The notes: generated by a model not told the origin, from the letters alone. Numbered from the stretch's first letter, positions 18,301-27,349 are shown. The stretch: DNA of 64,000 nucleotides from Prevotella sp. (GCA_015060535.1 SUYH01000011.1:62001-126000); one strand, 5' to 3'. Made by a program: numbers and translations.

Positions 18301-20058
18301 ATGTATAGAACAAATACTTGTGGCGAGCTGAGACTTGCCAATGTCGGACAGCAGGTAACACTGGCTGGCTGGGTACAGAGAACAAGAAAAATGGGTGGCA
18401 TGACCTTTGTTGATCTGCGCGACCGCTATGGCTTGACGCAGTTGGTGTTCAACGAGGCTGATGATGCAGCATTATGCGAACAGGCTAATAAGCTGGGGCG
18501 CGAGTGGTGTATTCAAGTGAAAGGTGTAGTCAGTGAGCGCCAGTCGAAGAATCCCAAGATGCCTACTGGCGATATTGAGATATTGGCTAAGGAGTTGAAT
18601 GTGCTCAGCGAGAGTCAGACTCCTCCATTTACTATCGAGGACAACACCGATGGTGGCGATGATATTCGCATGAAGTATCGTTATTTGGATTTGCGCCGTA
18701 ACTGTGTGCGCCAGAATCTGGAGCTGCGTCACCGTATGACTATCCTGATACGTAACTTCTTGGATTCGAAGCAGTTCATCGAGGTGGAGACCCCTATTTT
18801 GATAGGTTCTACACCTGAAGGTGCTCGCGACTTTGTCGTTCCCTCTCGTATGAATCCTGGCCAGTTCTATGCACTGCCCCAGAGTCCGCAGACGCTGAAG
18901 CAGTTGCTGATGGTCAGTGGTTTCGACCGTTACTTCCAGATTGCCAAGTGTTTCCGTGATGAGGACCTGCGTGCTGACCGTCAGCCTGAGTTTACCCAGA
19001 TAGACTGTGAGATGTCTTTTGCTGACCAGGAAGATGTATTGGAGATTTTCGAGGATTTGGCTCGTCATTTGTTTAAAGAGGTGAGGGGAGTGGAGCTGCC
19101 TAAACTTGAGCGTATGACGTGGCATGAGGCTATGCGCCGATTCGGTTCTGATAAGCCCGATTTGCGCTTCGGTATGGAGTTCGTCGAACTGATGGATGTT
19201 CTGAAGGGCACGGGCGAATTCCCTGTATTCAATGAGGCAGAATATATTGGTGGTATTGTTGTTCCAGGCTGTGCCGATTATACCCGCAAGCAACTTGACC
19301 AACTGACTGATTTCGTCAAGCGTCCACAGGTTGGTGCTAAGGGCTTGGTATATGTCAAGTTCAACAGCGATGGTACGGTAAAGAGTTCCATTGATAAGTT
19401 CTATTCTCCTGAAGTTTGGCAAAACCTTAAGGCGAAGACGGGTGCCAAGGATGGCGACCTCGTACTGATTCTGAGCGGTGATAAGGCCAACAAGACCCGT
19501 ACTCAGCTCTGCACTTTGCGTTTGGAAATGGGCGACCGTCTGGGACTGCGTGATAAGAATGTATTCAAGTGCCTGTGGATTATTGACTTCCCCTTGTTTG
19601 AATGGAGCGATGAGGAACAGCGCCTGATGGCTACTCACCATCCGTTCACCCTGCCTAACCCGGACGATATTCCATTGCTCGACGCTGCTCCAGAGAAGGT
19701 GCGCGCTGTAGCCTATGACTTCGTATGCAATGGCATTGAGGTAGGTGGCGGCTCTCTGCGAATCCACGATGGTAAGTTGCAGGAGAAGATGTTCCAGATT
19801 TTAGGCTTCACACCAGAACGTGCTATGGCTCAGTTCGGATTCCTTATCAATGCCTTCAAGTATGGCGCACCTCCCCATGCAGGTCTCGCCTTCGGTTTGG
19901 ATCGTTTCGTGAGCATCATGGCAGGTCTCGATTCTATTCGCGATTGCATTGCTTTCCCGAAGAACAATTCCGGTCGTGATGTGATGCTTGATGCACCAGG
20001 CGAATTAGATCCTAAACAGCTGGAAGAATTGCAGTTAGAGGTACATTTGGCCGAATAA
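18301..20058 (+). CDS. aspS: Aspartate--tRNA ligase
   Basis: A 585-residue class IIb aminoacyl-tRNA synthetase that charges tRNA-Asp in the cytoplasm. The start at 18301 ([20 protein letters not shown]) matches the family N-terminus and lies just after the -7 element; upstream in-frame codons are leader. Residues 1-110 are the OB-fold anticodon domain ([19 protein letters not shown]). Class II motif 2 is visible in [18 protein letters not shown], the bacterial GAD insertion spans ~280-420, and motif 3 is [15 protein letters not shown]. The length is typical of the bacterial (not archaeal) type. It is a stand-alone gene. Confidence 0.98.
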   Translation: MYRTNTCGELRLANVGQQVTLAGWVQRTRKMGGMTFVDLRDRYGLTQLVFNEADDAALCEQANKLGREWCIQVKGVVSERQSKNPKMPTGDIEILAKELNVLSESQTPPFTIEDNTDGGDDIRMKYRYLDLRRNCVRQNLELRHRMTILIRNFLDSKQFIEVETPILIGSTPEGARDFVVPSRMNPGQFYALPQSPQTLKQLLMVSGFDRYFQIAKCFRDEDLRADRQPEFTQIDCEMSFADQEDVLEIFEDLARHLFKEVRGVELPKLERMTWHEAMRRFGSDKPDLRFGMEFVELMDVLKGTGEFPVFNEAEYIGGIVVPGCADYTRKQLDQLTDFVKRPQVGAKGLVYVKFNSDGTVKSSIDKFYSPEVWQNLKAKTGAKDGDLVLILSGDKANKTRTQLCTLRLEMGDRLGLRDKNVFKCLWIIDFPLFEWSDEEQRLMATHHPFTLPNPDDIPLLDAAPEKVRAVAYDFVCNGIEVGGGSLRIHDGKLQEKMFQILGFTPERAMAQFGFLINAFKYGAPPHAGLAFGLDRFVSIMAGLDSIRDCIAFPKNNSGRDVMLDAPGELDPKQLEELQLEVHLAE

Positions 20059-20137
20059 AGTATTGATTTACGTCAAGAATAGTTAAGAAAACAGCAAAAA
20101 GATGTTGTTTGCGAGCACACTATATCTGAAAAGTTCT

Positions 20138-20145
20138 TAATTTTG
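20138..20145 (+). promoter_or_regulatory. -7 element for the winged-helix gene
   Basis: TAATTTTG, 54 bases upstream of the ATG at 20200. A TTTG lies upstream at 20108-20111 but with 26-base spacing, longer than usual. Confidence 0.5.
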
Positions 20146-20199
20146 CACTGCGAAAGATAGAAATATCCATTCAATAGTGTATTAATATTTTAACGAACT

Positions 20200-20505
20200 A
20201 TGGCAGAAAAGAAAACTACAAAGAAGGCCGCTGCTCCTAAGGCAGACGAGGCTAAGAAGGCAACCGCTAAGAAGGCTGCTGCTCCTAAGAAGGCTGCTGC
20301 AAAGGCAGTTGTTGTAAACGCTGAGAACGCAGGTTTCAAGGCTGGTGATGTTTACCAGGCTCTGGCTGCTGCAGAGAAGGCTTTGACTGTTAAGGAAATT
20401 GCTAAGGCTGCTAAGATCAGCGAGGAGGAGACTCTGCTCGGTCTGGGTTGGCTCTTCAAGGAGGGTAAGCTCGCTGCTGCTGACGAGAAGATCACACTGG
20501 CTTAA
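20200..20505 (+). CDS. Winged-helix protein with histone H1-like Lys/Ala tail
   Basis: A 101-residue protein in two parts. Residues 1-~35 are almost only Lys, Ala, Pro, Thr and Glu (MAEKKTTKKAAAPKADEAKK and onward), like the basic tails of histone H1 and bacterial H1-like proteins. Residues ~42-101 form a compact winged helix of the DUF2582 type (AGDVYQALAAAEKALTVKEI, ISEEETLLGLGWLFKEGKLA). The protein probably binds DNA without much sequence preference through the tail, with the winged helix adding contacts or a protein interface. Codon use is biased to AAG/GCT, as in highly expressed genes. It has its own promoter and terminator. Confidence 0.8.
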   Translation: MAEKKTTKKAAAPKADEAKKATAKKAAAPKKAAAKAVVVNAENAGFKAGDVYQALAAAEKALTVKEIAKAAKISEEETLLGLGWLFKEGKLAAADEKITLA

Positions 20506-20525
20506 TTTGGTTAAGAAGAATAAGA

Positions 20526-20562
20526 AGGGGCTGGTAAGCTACATGGCATACCGGCCTCTTTT
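20526..20562 (+). terminator. Terminator after the winged-helix gene
   Basis: AGGGGCTGGTA (20526-20536) pairs with TACCGGCCTCT (20549-20559), with two G-U pairs, and is followed by TTTT. The next gene starts only nine bases later, so some read-through may express it. Confidence 0.75.
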
Positions 20563-20571
20563 CGTATCAAA

Positions 20572-20916
20572 ATGACTTACGACCGACAGATACTTCATAT
20601 CCTGACAGAAGCAGGCGAACGTGGTATAAGTGTGCAGGCCATTGCAAAGCACATTTATAACCAGAATCGTACCTTTTTTACTAATCCCGATTATGAGGAA
20701 ATCCGTTCGTACGTCCAACAGTATCTGCTGAAAAACAGCAAGTCATCCCAATCACTCATCGAGAATACTGGTCATCGCGGCTTCTATCGTCTGAACACCA
20801 CAGGGTCAGCCGATGCTCTCCAGATGATGCTCCAGTTCCATGAAGAACAACAGACCAGAGAAGAGGAGAAGCCTCAGCAAGACCTCTCCCTCGATTTATT
20901 TGATACTATGATATAG
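20572..20916 (+). CDS. Small winged-helix-like protein with C-terminal SLDLF motif
   Basis: A 114-residue protein that I do not recognise by name. Residues ~15-75 look like a helix-turn-helix with a wing (GISVQAIAKHIYNQNRTFF and GHRGFYRLN). Residues 85-105 are a charged, disordered linker rich in Glu and Gln. The last residues are LSLDLFDTMI, where SLDLF resembles the QL[SD]LF motif that docks proteins on the DNA polymerase sliding clamp. A replication- or repair-linked DNA-binding role is possible but is inference. It follows the winged-helix gene behind a terminator and overlaps the end of the converging GT4 gene by 21 bases. Confidence 0.6.
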   Translation: MTYDRQILHILTEAGERGISVQAIAKHIYNQNRTFFTNPDYEEIRSYVQQYLLKNSKSSQSLIENTGHRGFYRLNTTGSADALQMMLQFHEEQQTREEEKPQQDLSLDLFDTMI

Positions 20917-22011
20917 TTGGTGCAGCTGTTCTGCCGTCCTTCGCCATGAGAATAGCTTAGCTCTTTCAATACCTATCTCTTTTTGTTTTTGATAGAAAAT
21001 AGCATCATTTTCTAATCGTAGCATCATCTCCGTTATGGCATCGCTTTTTTCCGGATTAACCAGAATTGCGTCTGGCCCACCTATTTCAGGCATCGACGAA
21101 GTGTTGCTGGTAATAACAGGTGTCCCGCAGGCCATACTTTCCAACAGTGGAATACCAAAACTTTCGCGAAGCGAAGTATAGAGAAAAGCGAAGGCGTTGT
21201 TGTAGATATAAGGAAGATCGCAGTTTACGATATATCCAGGCATGACAATATGCTCACGGATATTCTCAATCTTATTACGTACAATAATATCGTTCAGATA
21301 GTTCTCATCTAGGTCAGCCATTAATAGTTTCCGTTTCACAGTTGATTGCTTCAGATATTTGGAGTATGCTATCAATGTACGTTCGGTATTCTTTTTAGGG
21401 TCTGTATTGCCTAAAAAGAAGAAATATCCCTTTTCTGGAATATACTTCTTATAGACTTCCTGAGTGTCTTCTGTAGGCTTAAACCAATCGTTATAGCCGT
21501 TATATATTCTTTCAATCCGTCCTTGAGTTCTTGGCAATTTCCTAACGATGTTATCTAACTCAAAATCTGAAACGGTAATGATGCGTTTACATTTGTCCAA
21601 AATGCGAGGAACAACCCAACGGCGATATAGCCAACCCATATTTTGGTATAGTGATTTGTTGCGCTTATCACGTGGCTCTAGAAAGATGATATCGTGAAGT
21701 GTCAGCACCAACGGTATTTCGCAACAGATGGGTGCAGTATTGCTGGTGCAGTGTAGCAAATCAATGCCGTATTTCCTGGCTGCTCGTGGTAGGGCCCATT
21801 GCTCCCAAAGTGGGTATGTGGGACAACTGAGTTCTATGATATGTACATGCTCGGAATTTTCGATGCAGGGATCTTCACCGGGTTTGACAAATACAAAATA
21901 TTCGTCACCTGTATACATCTTTTGTAACTCCCTGATTTCCTGCAACACGACATAGTCCATCCCATGCTTGTTCTTGCGGAAAATGCGTTGCGCCTCGATA
22001 CCTATTCTCAT
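20896..22011 (-). CDS. Glycosyltransferase family 4
   Basis: A 371-residue cytoplasmic GT-B enzyme predicted to add a sugar from an NDP donor to a growing polysaccharide. N-terminal Rossmann half: MRIGIEAQRIFRKNKHGMDY. The acceptor/donor hinge includes NTDPKKNTERTLIAYSKYLK, and the C-terminal donor motif is ESFGIPLLESMACGTPVITS, the E-x7-E signature of GT4. It resembles mannosyl/rhamnosyl transferases of the WbpX/MtfB sort; the sugar cannot be read from sequence. It is the last gene of a leftward run (GT4, acetyltransferase, this GT4) and its last 21 bases overlap the converging small gene. The start is MRIGIEAQRI at 22011, just after the heptad repeat. Confidence 0.85.
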   Translation of the reverse strand: MRIGIEAQRIFRKNKHGMDYVVLQEIRELQKMYTGDEYFVFVKPGEDPCIENSEHVHIIELSCPTYPLWEQWALPRAARKYGIDLLHCTSNTAPICCEIPLVLTLHDIIFLEPRDKRNKSLYQNMGWLYRRWVVPRILDKCKRIITVSDFELDNIVRKLPRTQGRIERIYNGYNDWFKPTEDTQEVYKKYIPEKGYFFFLGNTDPKKNTERTLIAYSKYLKQSTVKRKLLMADLDENYLNDIIVRNKIENIREHIVMPGYIVNCDLPYIYNNAFAFLYTSLRESFGIPLLESMACGTPVITSNTSSMPEIGGPDAILVNPEKSDAITEMMLRLENDAIFYQKQKEIGIERAKLFSWRRTAEQLHQLYHSIK

Positions 22012-22015
22012 GAGA

Positions 22016-22036
22016 GTTTAATGTTTAGCGTTTAGA
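22016..22036 (-). repeat. Heptad tandem repeat GTTTANN at a gene junction
   Basis: GTTTAAT, GTTTAGC and GTTTAGA lie end to end across the stop of the acetyltransferase gene and the start region of the next GT4 gene. The repeat forms its C-terminal LNAKH and the spacer. Confidence 0.7.
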
Positions 22037-22620
22037 GACTTGATGACTTTTGCTGGAACACCTCCTACAACACAATTGTCTGGAACATCCTTGGTGACGA
22101 CAGCACCAGCTGCGACTACGCAATGGCTACCTATCGTTACTCCAGGTAAAATGACGGCATTAGCTCCAATCCATACGTCGTCACCAATCACTACAGGTTT
22201 CGTTGATATTCCTTGCTCATCGATTCGTTTCGATGCATCTTCGAAATTATGGTTCAAGGCAGTTATGGTGATACCCTGAGCCAGATTAACATGATTTCCA
22301 ATGCAAACAGGCCCAATAATTGTATTATGGATGCCAATTCTTGTATAGTCGCCAATAGTGACATCGCCCACAGCATTATTGATGCAGCAGAACGACTCTA
22401 TCACACTATGACGTCCCAACCAGAAACGACGATAGGGTGGAGTGTCCATTCTTACACTATGATAAATCTTCGACCCACTTCCCCTATGTTGGTAAAGAGG
22501 TGCCAATAGACGTACATACCATCGTGGCCGTGCATCCCGTTGATTCATTATCAGGTAGTCCAAGAGTCTTTTCATTTTCGGACTCCCTTTCATCTGTGTT
22601 CTTATCTCTTCTTTATTCAT
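22018..22620 (-). CDS. Hexapeptide-repeat acyltransferase (WcaF/CysE-like)
   Basis: A 200-residue left-handed beta-helix transferase, probably adding acetyl groups from acetyl-CoA to sugars of the local polysaccharide. Isoleucine-patch repeats run from ~85 to 185 ([60 protein letters not shown]). The catalytic histidine is likely within TALNHNFED, as in galactoside/colanic acid O-acetyltransferases. The C-terminal [11 protein letters not shown] is standard for the family. The gene overlaps the end of the upstream GT4 gene by 8 bases and is followed by another GT4, so it belongs to a three-gene leftward unit. Confidence 0.85.
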   Translation of the reverse strand: MNKEEIRTQMKGSPKMKRLLDYLIMNQRDARPRWYVRLLAPLYQHRGSGSKIYHSVRMDTPPYRRFWLGRHSVIESFCCINNAVGDVTIGDYTRIGIHNTIIGPVCIGNHVNLAQGITITALNHNFEDASKRIDEQGISTKPVVIGDDVWIGANAVILPGVTIGSHCVVAAGAVVTKDVPDNCVVGGVPAKVIKSLNAKH

Positions 22621-23773
22621 AAATCATCGCTTTCCATTGTTTGATAATCGAGTCCACATCAAATCGTTTAGCTATTTCAATGGCTTCTTCTGATTTCTTC
22701 TTCCAGTCTATTTGAGTTGCCGCTATCATCTGTTCTGCCAGTTGTTCCACATTCCCATTCTCGAAGTAGAGTCCGAAGTCGCCCATAATCTCCTGGCTAG
22801 TCGGTAGATGAGAAGAAATAACAGGAAGACCATGAGCCATTGCCTCTACCAACACCAATCCAAATCCCTCCCACCTCGAACTGAGCACATATACCTGGGC
22901 TTGGGAATAATACTCTTGTATATGATTGGTAAATGGGTGGAGATGTATGCGTTGCTCCAATCCACAATCTGAAATTATCTTTCGATATAGTTCTTCTTCA
23001 GGACCTTCTCCCACGATGTCAAGTGTCCATTCCTGTTCTTCTTTGGCAAATAGGCTAAATGCCTGAATCAACAGGTCAAACCCTTTGTGTAAATGAGAGA
23101 ATCTGCCTATAGCTAAAAATTTCTTTGATGCACCATTTGAAGGAGTGCCAGGGACAAGTGTCAACGGATTGTAGATGACGTCTGTTGGGAAATGATATTT
23201 CTGCGCATCATCATGGCAGAGTACAATGGTTTTATCCAGTTTCTCCAGTTGCCATTCGTAATGTTTTCTTAAATCCGAGCCAATATAGAGAGAATCCTTA
23301 CCAAAGAGAGCTTCGTATGAATTATGAATCCATCCAAATAGCTTTACTCCTTCTAGTCTATTTCTGCATGATGCAAGTCTGACTGCCAGCGGAGCATGCA
23401 CTCCAATAATGACATCATAGTTGCCCTTAGCTAATTCTTGGGCAAGTGCATCACGCTTTTCTGAAGGAAAAGAACTATGACTATACCAATCTGAGGTTAA
23501 TCTGTTTTGTGGTAACACCTTTCTATATAGGAAACTATATGCCTTGCAGAAAGATTCCTTCCATAATGGAGTGTCTGGATATGCAAAATAGCTATAGTGA
23601 ATATCTGCTTCATGTAGCTCATATAGGGCCGTGTTTTCCATTGATGGATGGTCGAAAGTCACAATTGTGACATCGCAGTCTTTTGCCAATTCCTTGGCAA
23701 TAACCGCTGTTACCCGTTGTACACCTCCGTAGGAGAAGATCGAGTCTATCAGAAAACATATTCGTTTCTTCAC
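22613..23773 (-). CDS. Glycosyltransferase family 4 (probable GTG, near-leaderless start)
   Basis: A 386-residue GT-B enzyme. The N-terminus [20 protein letters not shown] matches many GT4 starts if the first codon is GTG at 23773. The only upstream ATG (23845) would need transcription through both divergent promoters. The -7 box ends at 23778, so transcription would start almost at the GTG. The donor-half motif is [40 protein letters not shown] marks the start of the C-terminal Rossmann fold. It heads the three-gene leftward unit with the acetyltransferase and the GT4 downstream. Sugar and linkage are unknown. Confidence 0.82.
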   Translation of the reverse strand: MKKRICFLIDSIFSYGGVQRVTAVIAKELAKDCDVTIVTFDHPSMENTALYELHEADIHYSYFAYPDTPLWKESFCKAYSFLYRKVLPQNRLTSDWYSHSSFPSEKRDALAQELAKGNYDVIIGVHAPLAVRLASCRNRLEGVKLFGWIHNSYEALFGKDSLYIGSDLRKHYEWQLEKLDKTIVLCHDDAQKYHFPTDVIYNPLTLVPGTPSNGASKKFLAIGRFSHLHKGFDLLIQAFSLFAKEEQEWTLDIVGEGPEEELYRKIISDCGLEQRIHLHPFTNHIQEYYSQAQVYVLSSRWEGFGLVLVEAMAHGLPVISSHLPTSQEIMGDFGLYFENGNVEQLAEQMIAATQIDWKKKSEEAIEIAKRFDVDSIIKQWKAMIYE

Positions 23774-23777
23774 GTTG

Positions 23778-23809
23778 CAAAAATACGGATATTTCTTGAT
23801 GATTCCAAA
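23778..23809 (-). promoter_or_regulatory. Leftward promoter, overlapping its divergent partner
   Basis: Read leftward: TTTG (23809-23806), 20 bases, TATTTTTG (23785-23778). The predicted start point falls within a few bases of the GTG at 23773. Its upstream box lies inside the spacer of the rightward promoter. Confidence 0.78.
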
Positions 23810-23826
23810 TTTTTGTCGTATTTTTG
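23796..23826 (+). promoter_or_regulatory. Rightward promoter, overlapping its divergent partner
   Basis: TTG (23796-23798), 20 bases, TATTTTTG (23819-23826), then 20 bases to the ATG at 23847. The two divergent promoters interlock over 14 bases, so polymerases should compete. Confidence 0.78.
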
Positions 23827-23846
23827 CACCGTCAAAGACTAACAAG

Positions 23847-25010
23847 ATGAAGAAATCGCCTTTGAAATTAGTTTATGTGACACCAGCGCTTTATATGGCT
23901 GGTGGAGTAGAACGCGTACTGACATTGAAGGCCAACTACTTTGCAGAGCATTTTGGTTATGACATTACTATTATTTTGACAGAAGGAAAGAACAAACCAT
24001 TGTTCTATCCATTATCTGAGAAAATCAAGGTTGTTAATCTTGACATCAATTTCGAAGAACTTTGGAATTGTTCATTTGCTAAGAAAGTCATAGTTTACCT
24101 TAGAAAACAGCGACTTTTCAAGAAGAGACTCTCTACGGAGTTGAAGCGGATAAGGCCAGATATTTCAATAAGTCTTTTGCGGCGAGAGATAAATTTTATC
24201 AATGAGATAAAGGACGGAAGCCGTAAAATAGGAGAGTTACATGTCAATCGGGCAAACTATCGGAATTTTGAAGCTAATGATTCAAACTTTGTCAAAAATA
24301 TCTTCGCTAAGATCTGGATGCATAGCCTTGTGGCGAAACTTAAGAAACTAGATTACTTTGTGGTGTTGACGGAAGAAGATAAGGGAGCATGGTCAGAGTT
24401 GAAGAATATATGTGTAATTCCAGACCCTTTGTCATTTATTCCAAATAAACATAGTGAACTTAGGAATAAAAGAGTAATTGCTGTCGGTCGTTATGTTTAT
24501 CAAAAAGGCTTTGACCTACTTTTACAAGCATGGGCAATCATTGAAAAGCAATATCCAGAATGGCAGTTGGCTATCTTTGGCGATGGTAATCGTTTGCCCT
24601 ATGAACAACAAATGAAAAATCTCGGCATAGATGGTTCCCGTTGTCATTTGAATGGATCGACAACTAATATACAGCAAGAATATGTCAATAGTTCTATCTT
24701 CGCATTCAGTTCTCGGTTTGAAGGTTTTGGAATGGTACTGGTGGAGGCTATGGCCTCTGGCTTGCCCGTAGTGTCATTTGATTGTCCTTGTGGTCCTAAG
24801 GACATCGTAAAAAATTGTGAGGATGGTTTTCTTGTCAAAACTGGTAATGTTGACGCATTAGCTTCAAGTTTATCACAATTGATGAATGATGAAACTCTTC
24901 GGGAATCAATGTCAAAAGAAGGATTGATAAATGTTCAGCGTTTTAGGATAGAACAGATTGCTGAGCAATGGAGAAGTATATTTGAATCATATAACGTAAG
25001 TGCATCATGA
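23847..25010 (+). CDS. Glycosyltransferase family 4 (GG-ER-V paralogue A)
   Basis: A 387-residue GT-B enzyme starting MKKSPLKLVYVTPALYMAGG at 23847. One of four locus paralogues with a GGVERVLTLKANYF-type N-terminal motif. It shares RREINFINEIKDGSRKIGE and NRANYR with the gene at 32024. The C-terminal half carries VGRYVYQKGFDLLLQAW and the donor motif EGFGMVLVEAMASGLPVVSF. The CPCGPKDIV segment that follows is typical of this subfamily (amylovoran/GalNAc-type transferases). It overlaps the next gene as ATGA and shares a divergent promoter with the leftward GT4. Confidence 0.87.
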   Translation: MKKSPLKLVYVTPALYMAGGVERVLTLKANYFAEHFGYDITIILTEGKNKPLFYPLSEKIKVVNLDINFEELWNCSFAKKVIVYLRKQRLFKKRLSTELKRIRPDISISLLRREINFINEIKDGSRKIGELHVNRANYRNFEANDSNFVKNIFAKIWMHSLVAKLKKLDYFVVLTEEDKGAWSELKNICVIPDPLSFIPNKHSELRNKRVIAVGRYVYQKGFDLLLQAWAIIEKQYPEWQLAIFGDGNRLPYEQQMKNLGIDGSRCHLNGSTTNIQQEYVNSSIFAFSSRFEGFGMVLVEAMASGLPVVSFDCPCGPKDIVKNCEDGFLVKTGNVDALASSLSQLMNDETLRESMSKEGLINVQRFRIEQIAEQWRSIFESYNVSAS

Positions 25011-26149
25011 AGATATTGTTTCTTGTATATCACGGTTTCTCAGAAGTTAGTGGAATTTCCAAGAAGATTCACTATCAGGTGAAAGGTCTTCGTGAGAACG
25101 GGCATGATGTCCGTCTCTGTTATTATGGATTTGCAGAGAATGGTCATCGTTGCCGATATATTGATGACAAGATTATCAAGGATTATGGCAAAGGAAGGTG
25201 GGCAGGTATACTTCAACGCATAGACTACCAATGTGTTTACAACTATTGCGTCCGTGAAGACATACAGTTTGTGTATGCTCGTTGTTTTCAGAATGCAAAC
25301 CCTTGGCTCATCCGTTTTTTTAAAAGGCTCAAGAATGCGGGCATTCATACCGTTACAGAGATTCCGACCTATCCGTATGACAGCGAGTTTGTCGGATTCT
25401 CATTCCAAACACGAATGAATCTGAAAATTGATCAGTTGTTCCGTAACAAATTGTATCGCCAAATGGATGCTGTTGTTACGTTCTCTGATGCTCAGGAAAT
25501 CTTTGGTCAGCGTACGATCAACATCAGTAACGGAGTTGATTTCGATAGTATTCCATTACATGAACCATTAACCATGAACCATGAACTACATCTCATTGGT
25601 GTCGCTGAAGTACATTATTGGCATGGTTATGACCGTTTAATAGCAGGCTTAGGTGAATATTACAAGCAAACAGACTATCATCGTGATGTCTTTTTCCACA
25701 TAGTCGGAGGAGTAGGTCCTAGTGAGATGTATGATTCTATGCACGCTCCAGGTTTTGCCGAACTGATAGAGAAGTATGGTATCAAAGACAAAGTCATTTT
25801 CCATGGTCAGTTATTCGGACAGCAGTTGGATGATGTCTTTAATCAATGTCAGTTTGCCATCGGTTCATTGGCTCGTCATCGTAGTGGTATTACGGCCATC
25901 AAGACATTAAAGAACCGCGAATATGCTACTCGCGGTATACCTTTTATATATAGTGAACAGGATAGTGATTTTGACCATCAGCCTTATGTTGTAAAGGCTT
26001 CTGCTGACGAGTCACCTATTGATATTCAGCAGATTATCGATTTTGTTGACTCATTCAAAATGCATCCGGATGAAATCCGTTGCACCGTAGAGCATCTCAC
26101 TTGGAAGACTCAGATGCAACAGGTTGTTCAGCAAGTAACAAATGGTTGA
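25007..26149 (+). CDS. Glycosyltransferase, GT4-like
   Basis: A 380-residue GT-B type protein starting MKILFLVYHGFSEVSGISKK, coupled to the gene before it by an ATGA overlap. The N-terminal half contains VSGISKKIHYQVKGLRENGH, a typical Rossmann start. The C-terminal half is atypical, with GSLARHRSGITAIKTLKNRE and ATRGIPFIYSEQDSDF in place of a clear E-x7-E motif, so donor binding may differ from standard GT4. The middle carries an in-frame heptad repeat encoding EPLTMNHEL (25563-25586). The last 53 bases overlap the converging GT4 gene, an unusually long 3' overlap. The function is presumed polysaccharide assembly. Confidence 0.78.
   Translation: MKILFLVYHGFSEVSGISKKIHYQVKGLRENGHDVRLCYYGFAENGHRCRYIDDKIIKDYGKGRWAGILQRIDYQCVYNYCVREDIQFVYARCFQNANPWLIRFFKRLKNAGIHTVTEIPTYPYDSEFVGFSFQTRMNLKIDQLFRNKLYRQMDAVVTFSDAQEIFGQRTINISNGVDFDSIPLHEPLTMNHELHLIGVAEVHYWHGYDRLIAGLGEYYKQTDYHRDVFFHIVGGVGPSEMYDSMHAPGFAELIEKYGIKDKVIFHGQLFGQQLDDVFNQCQFAIGSLARHRSGITAIKTLKNREYATRGIPFIYSEQDSDFDHQPYVVKASADESPIDIQQIIDFVDSFKMHPDEIRCTVEHLTWKTQMQQVVQQVTNG
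25563..25586 (+). repeat. Heptad tandem repeat AACCATN inside a glycosyltransferase gene
   Basis: AACCATT, AACCATG, AACCATG and a partial unit stand end to end and are read in frame as EPLTMNHEL between the N- and C-terminal halves of the enzyme. Confidence 0.75.
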
Positions 26150-27269
26150 ACAGCTCAGTCCATTGCGCCATCACGTTTTCTCTTGAGTAGCGTTTGATGT
26201 TCTTTTTGGCATTCTTCCCCATTTCTTTCCGTATCTCAGGATTTTCAATGAGATAGCAGATGCGTTCTGCCAGTGCTGTAGTATCTAAATGCTTGACTAA
26301 AAATCCATCTTCACCATCATGTATAATGTCTGAAGGGCCATATGGACAATCAAAAGATACACAAGGAATTCCACAAGCCATCGCTTCCAAAAGCACCATG
26401 CCAAACCCTTCGTAGCGGGAACTCATGATATAGATAGAACTTTCTTGATATTTGGCTATGATCTCTGAGGTTGGTTCATGAATAAAGATACAGTCCATTA
26501 AGTTATTCTGGGAAATAAGCTTTTGTAACTCGGCTTTGATTTCTCCCGAACCATATATATTTAGTTGCCAATCGTGATGCTTGTGCCAAACGATAGACCA
26601 TGCTTCTAACAAATATTCATATCCCTTTTGTTCGTTTAGCCTTCCTACGCATATTGCTTTCTTATTTTCGCAACAACTTGATTCTTGGGGATAGAAGGGT
26701 AGGGAATTGGGTATGACGAATGTTTGTGTCACTCCTCTCCAACTGTTTGCATCTTGCTTTGTTAGCAAAACAAGTCCATTAAGATCTCGAACGCATCGTT
26801 CTTGTTTCCATCGGCCATATTTCGCCATAAGCCAATAGATGCCACCTCTTTGCTCCATGAGGTGAAAATTACGAGAGTATTTTCTAGCGATATGCGATTC
26901 TCCCAATTTGACACTCCCATCATGGATTTTTGTCAAAAAGTCGAGGTCTCTTCCTAATGTGGTTATGACAATGTTAGGCCTCTCTTTATAGAGACATGCA
27001 GACAGCATCTGTCGGTATCGTCTCATCAATTTATAGTACCACCATATTCTAAGTGGTAGGATATGTCCATACTCTTGCGAAAAGTCTATATCAAGGTTAA
27101 TGAGTCTTACTTTAGGCGACAGAGGAAATACTGGTGGCCTCCCCATTTGCGTATCTGTTATAATGCCCACTTCGTAACCATTCTCTGCCAGCCAATTAGC
27201 TTTTTCTGTCAACACCCGATCTGCTCCACCTTTTGTAACTAAGGCTGTATAGATATAGAATATCTTCAT
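26097..27269 (-). CDS. Glycosyltransferase family 4 (GG-DRV paralogue B)
   Basis: A 390-residue GT-B enzyme starting MKIFYIYTALVTKGGADRVL. It belongs to the same subfamily as the genes at 23847, 30760 and 32024: KGGADRVLTEKANWLAENGY, then LGRDLDFLTKIHDGSVKLGE and HIARKYSRNF, VGRLNEQKGYEYLLEAWSIV, and donor motif EGFGMVLLEAMACGIPCVSF with CPYGPSDII. The 3' end overlaps the converging GT gene by 53 bases, so the final residues (LLLAEQPVASESSK) are encoded antisense to that gene. It has a good leftward promoter. Acceptor and sugar are unknown. Confidence 0.86.
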   Translation of the reverse strand: MKIFYIYTALVTKGGADRVLTEKANWLAENGYEVGIITDTQMGRPPVFPLSPKVRLINLDIDFSQEYGHILPLRIWWYYKLMRRYRQMLSACLYKERPNIVITTLGRDLDFLTKIHDGSVKLGESHIARKYSRNFHLMEQRGGIYWLMAKYGRWKQERCVRDLNGLVLLTKQDANSWRGVTQTFVIPNSLPFYPQESSCCENKKAICVGRLNEQKGYEYLLEAWSIVWHKHHDWQLNIYGSGEIKAELQKLISQNNLMDCIFIHEPTSEIIAKYQESSIYIMSSRYEGFGMVLLEAMACGIPCVSFDCPYGPSDIIHDGEDGFLVKHLDTTALAERICYLIENPEIRKEMGKNAKKNIKRYSRENVMAQWTELFNHLLLAEQPVASESSK

Positions 27270-27285
27270 AAAAGAATATTTTGTG

Positions 27286-27316
27286 CAAAAATAGGAAGAA
27301 AACTTGATATTTCAAA
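27286..27316 (-). promoter_or_regulatory. Leftward promoter of GT4 paralogue B
   Basis: Read leftward: TTTG (27316-27313), 19 bases, TATTTTTG (27293-27286), then 16 bases to the ATG at 27269. It interlocks with the rightward promoter at 27304-27334. Confidence 0.78.
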
Positions 27317-27334
27317 ATTTTTTTGCTATATTTG
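27304..27334 (+). promoter_or_regulatory. Rightward promoter upstream of the GT2 gene
   Basis: TTG (27304-27306), 20 bases, TATATTTG (27327-27334). A palindrome begins at its last base. A second TACCTTTG at 27410-27417 lies closer to the gene and may be the main start. Confidence 0.65.
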
Positions 27335-27349
27335 CCACATAAATGTGGC
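27334..27349. promoter_or_regulatory. 16-bp palindrome at the presumed transcription start
   Basis: GCCACAT-AA-ATGTGGC is a perfect 7-base inverted repeat with a two-base centre, placed directly after the TATATTTG box. It could be an operator for a dimeric regulator or a 5' mRNA hairpin. Confidence 0.55.

Noticed and set aside
18472..19767. A 431-codon open frame antisense to aspS
   Set aside because: It mirrors the codon bias of aspS, has no family features or promoter, and a full aspS lies on the other strand.
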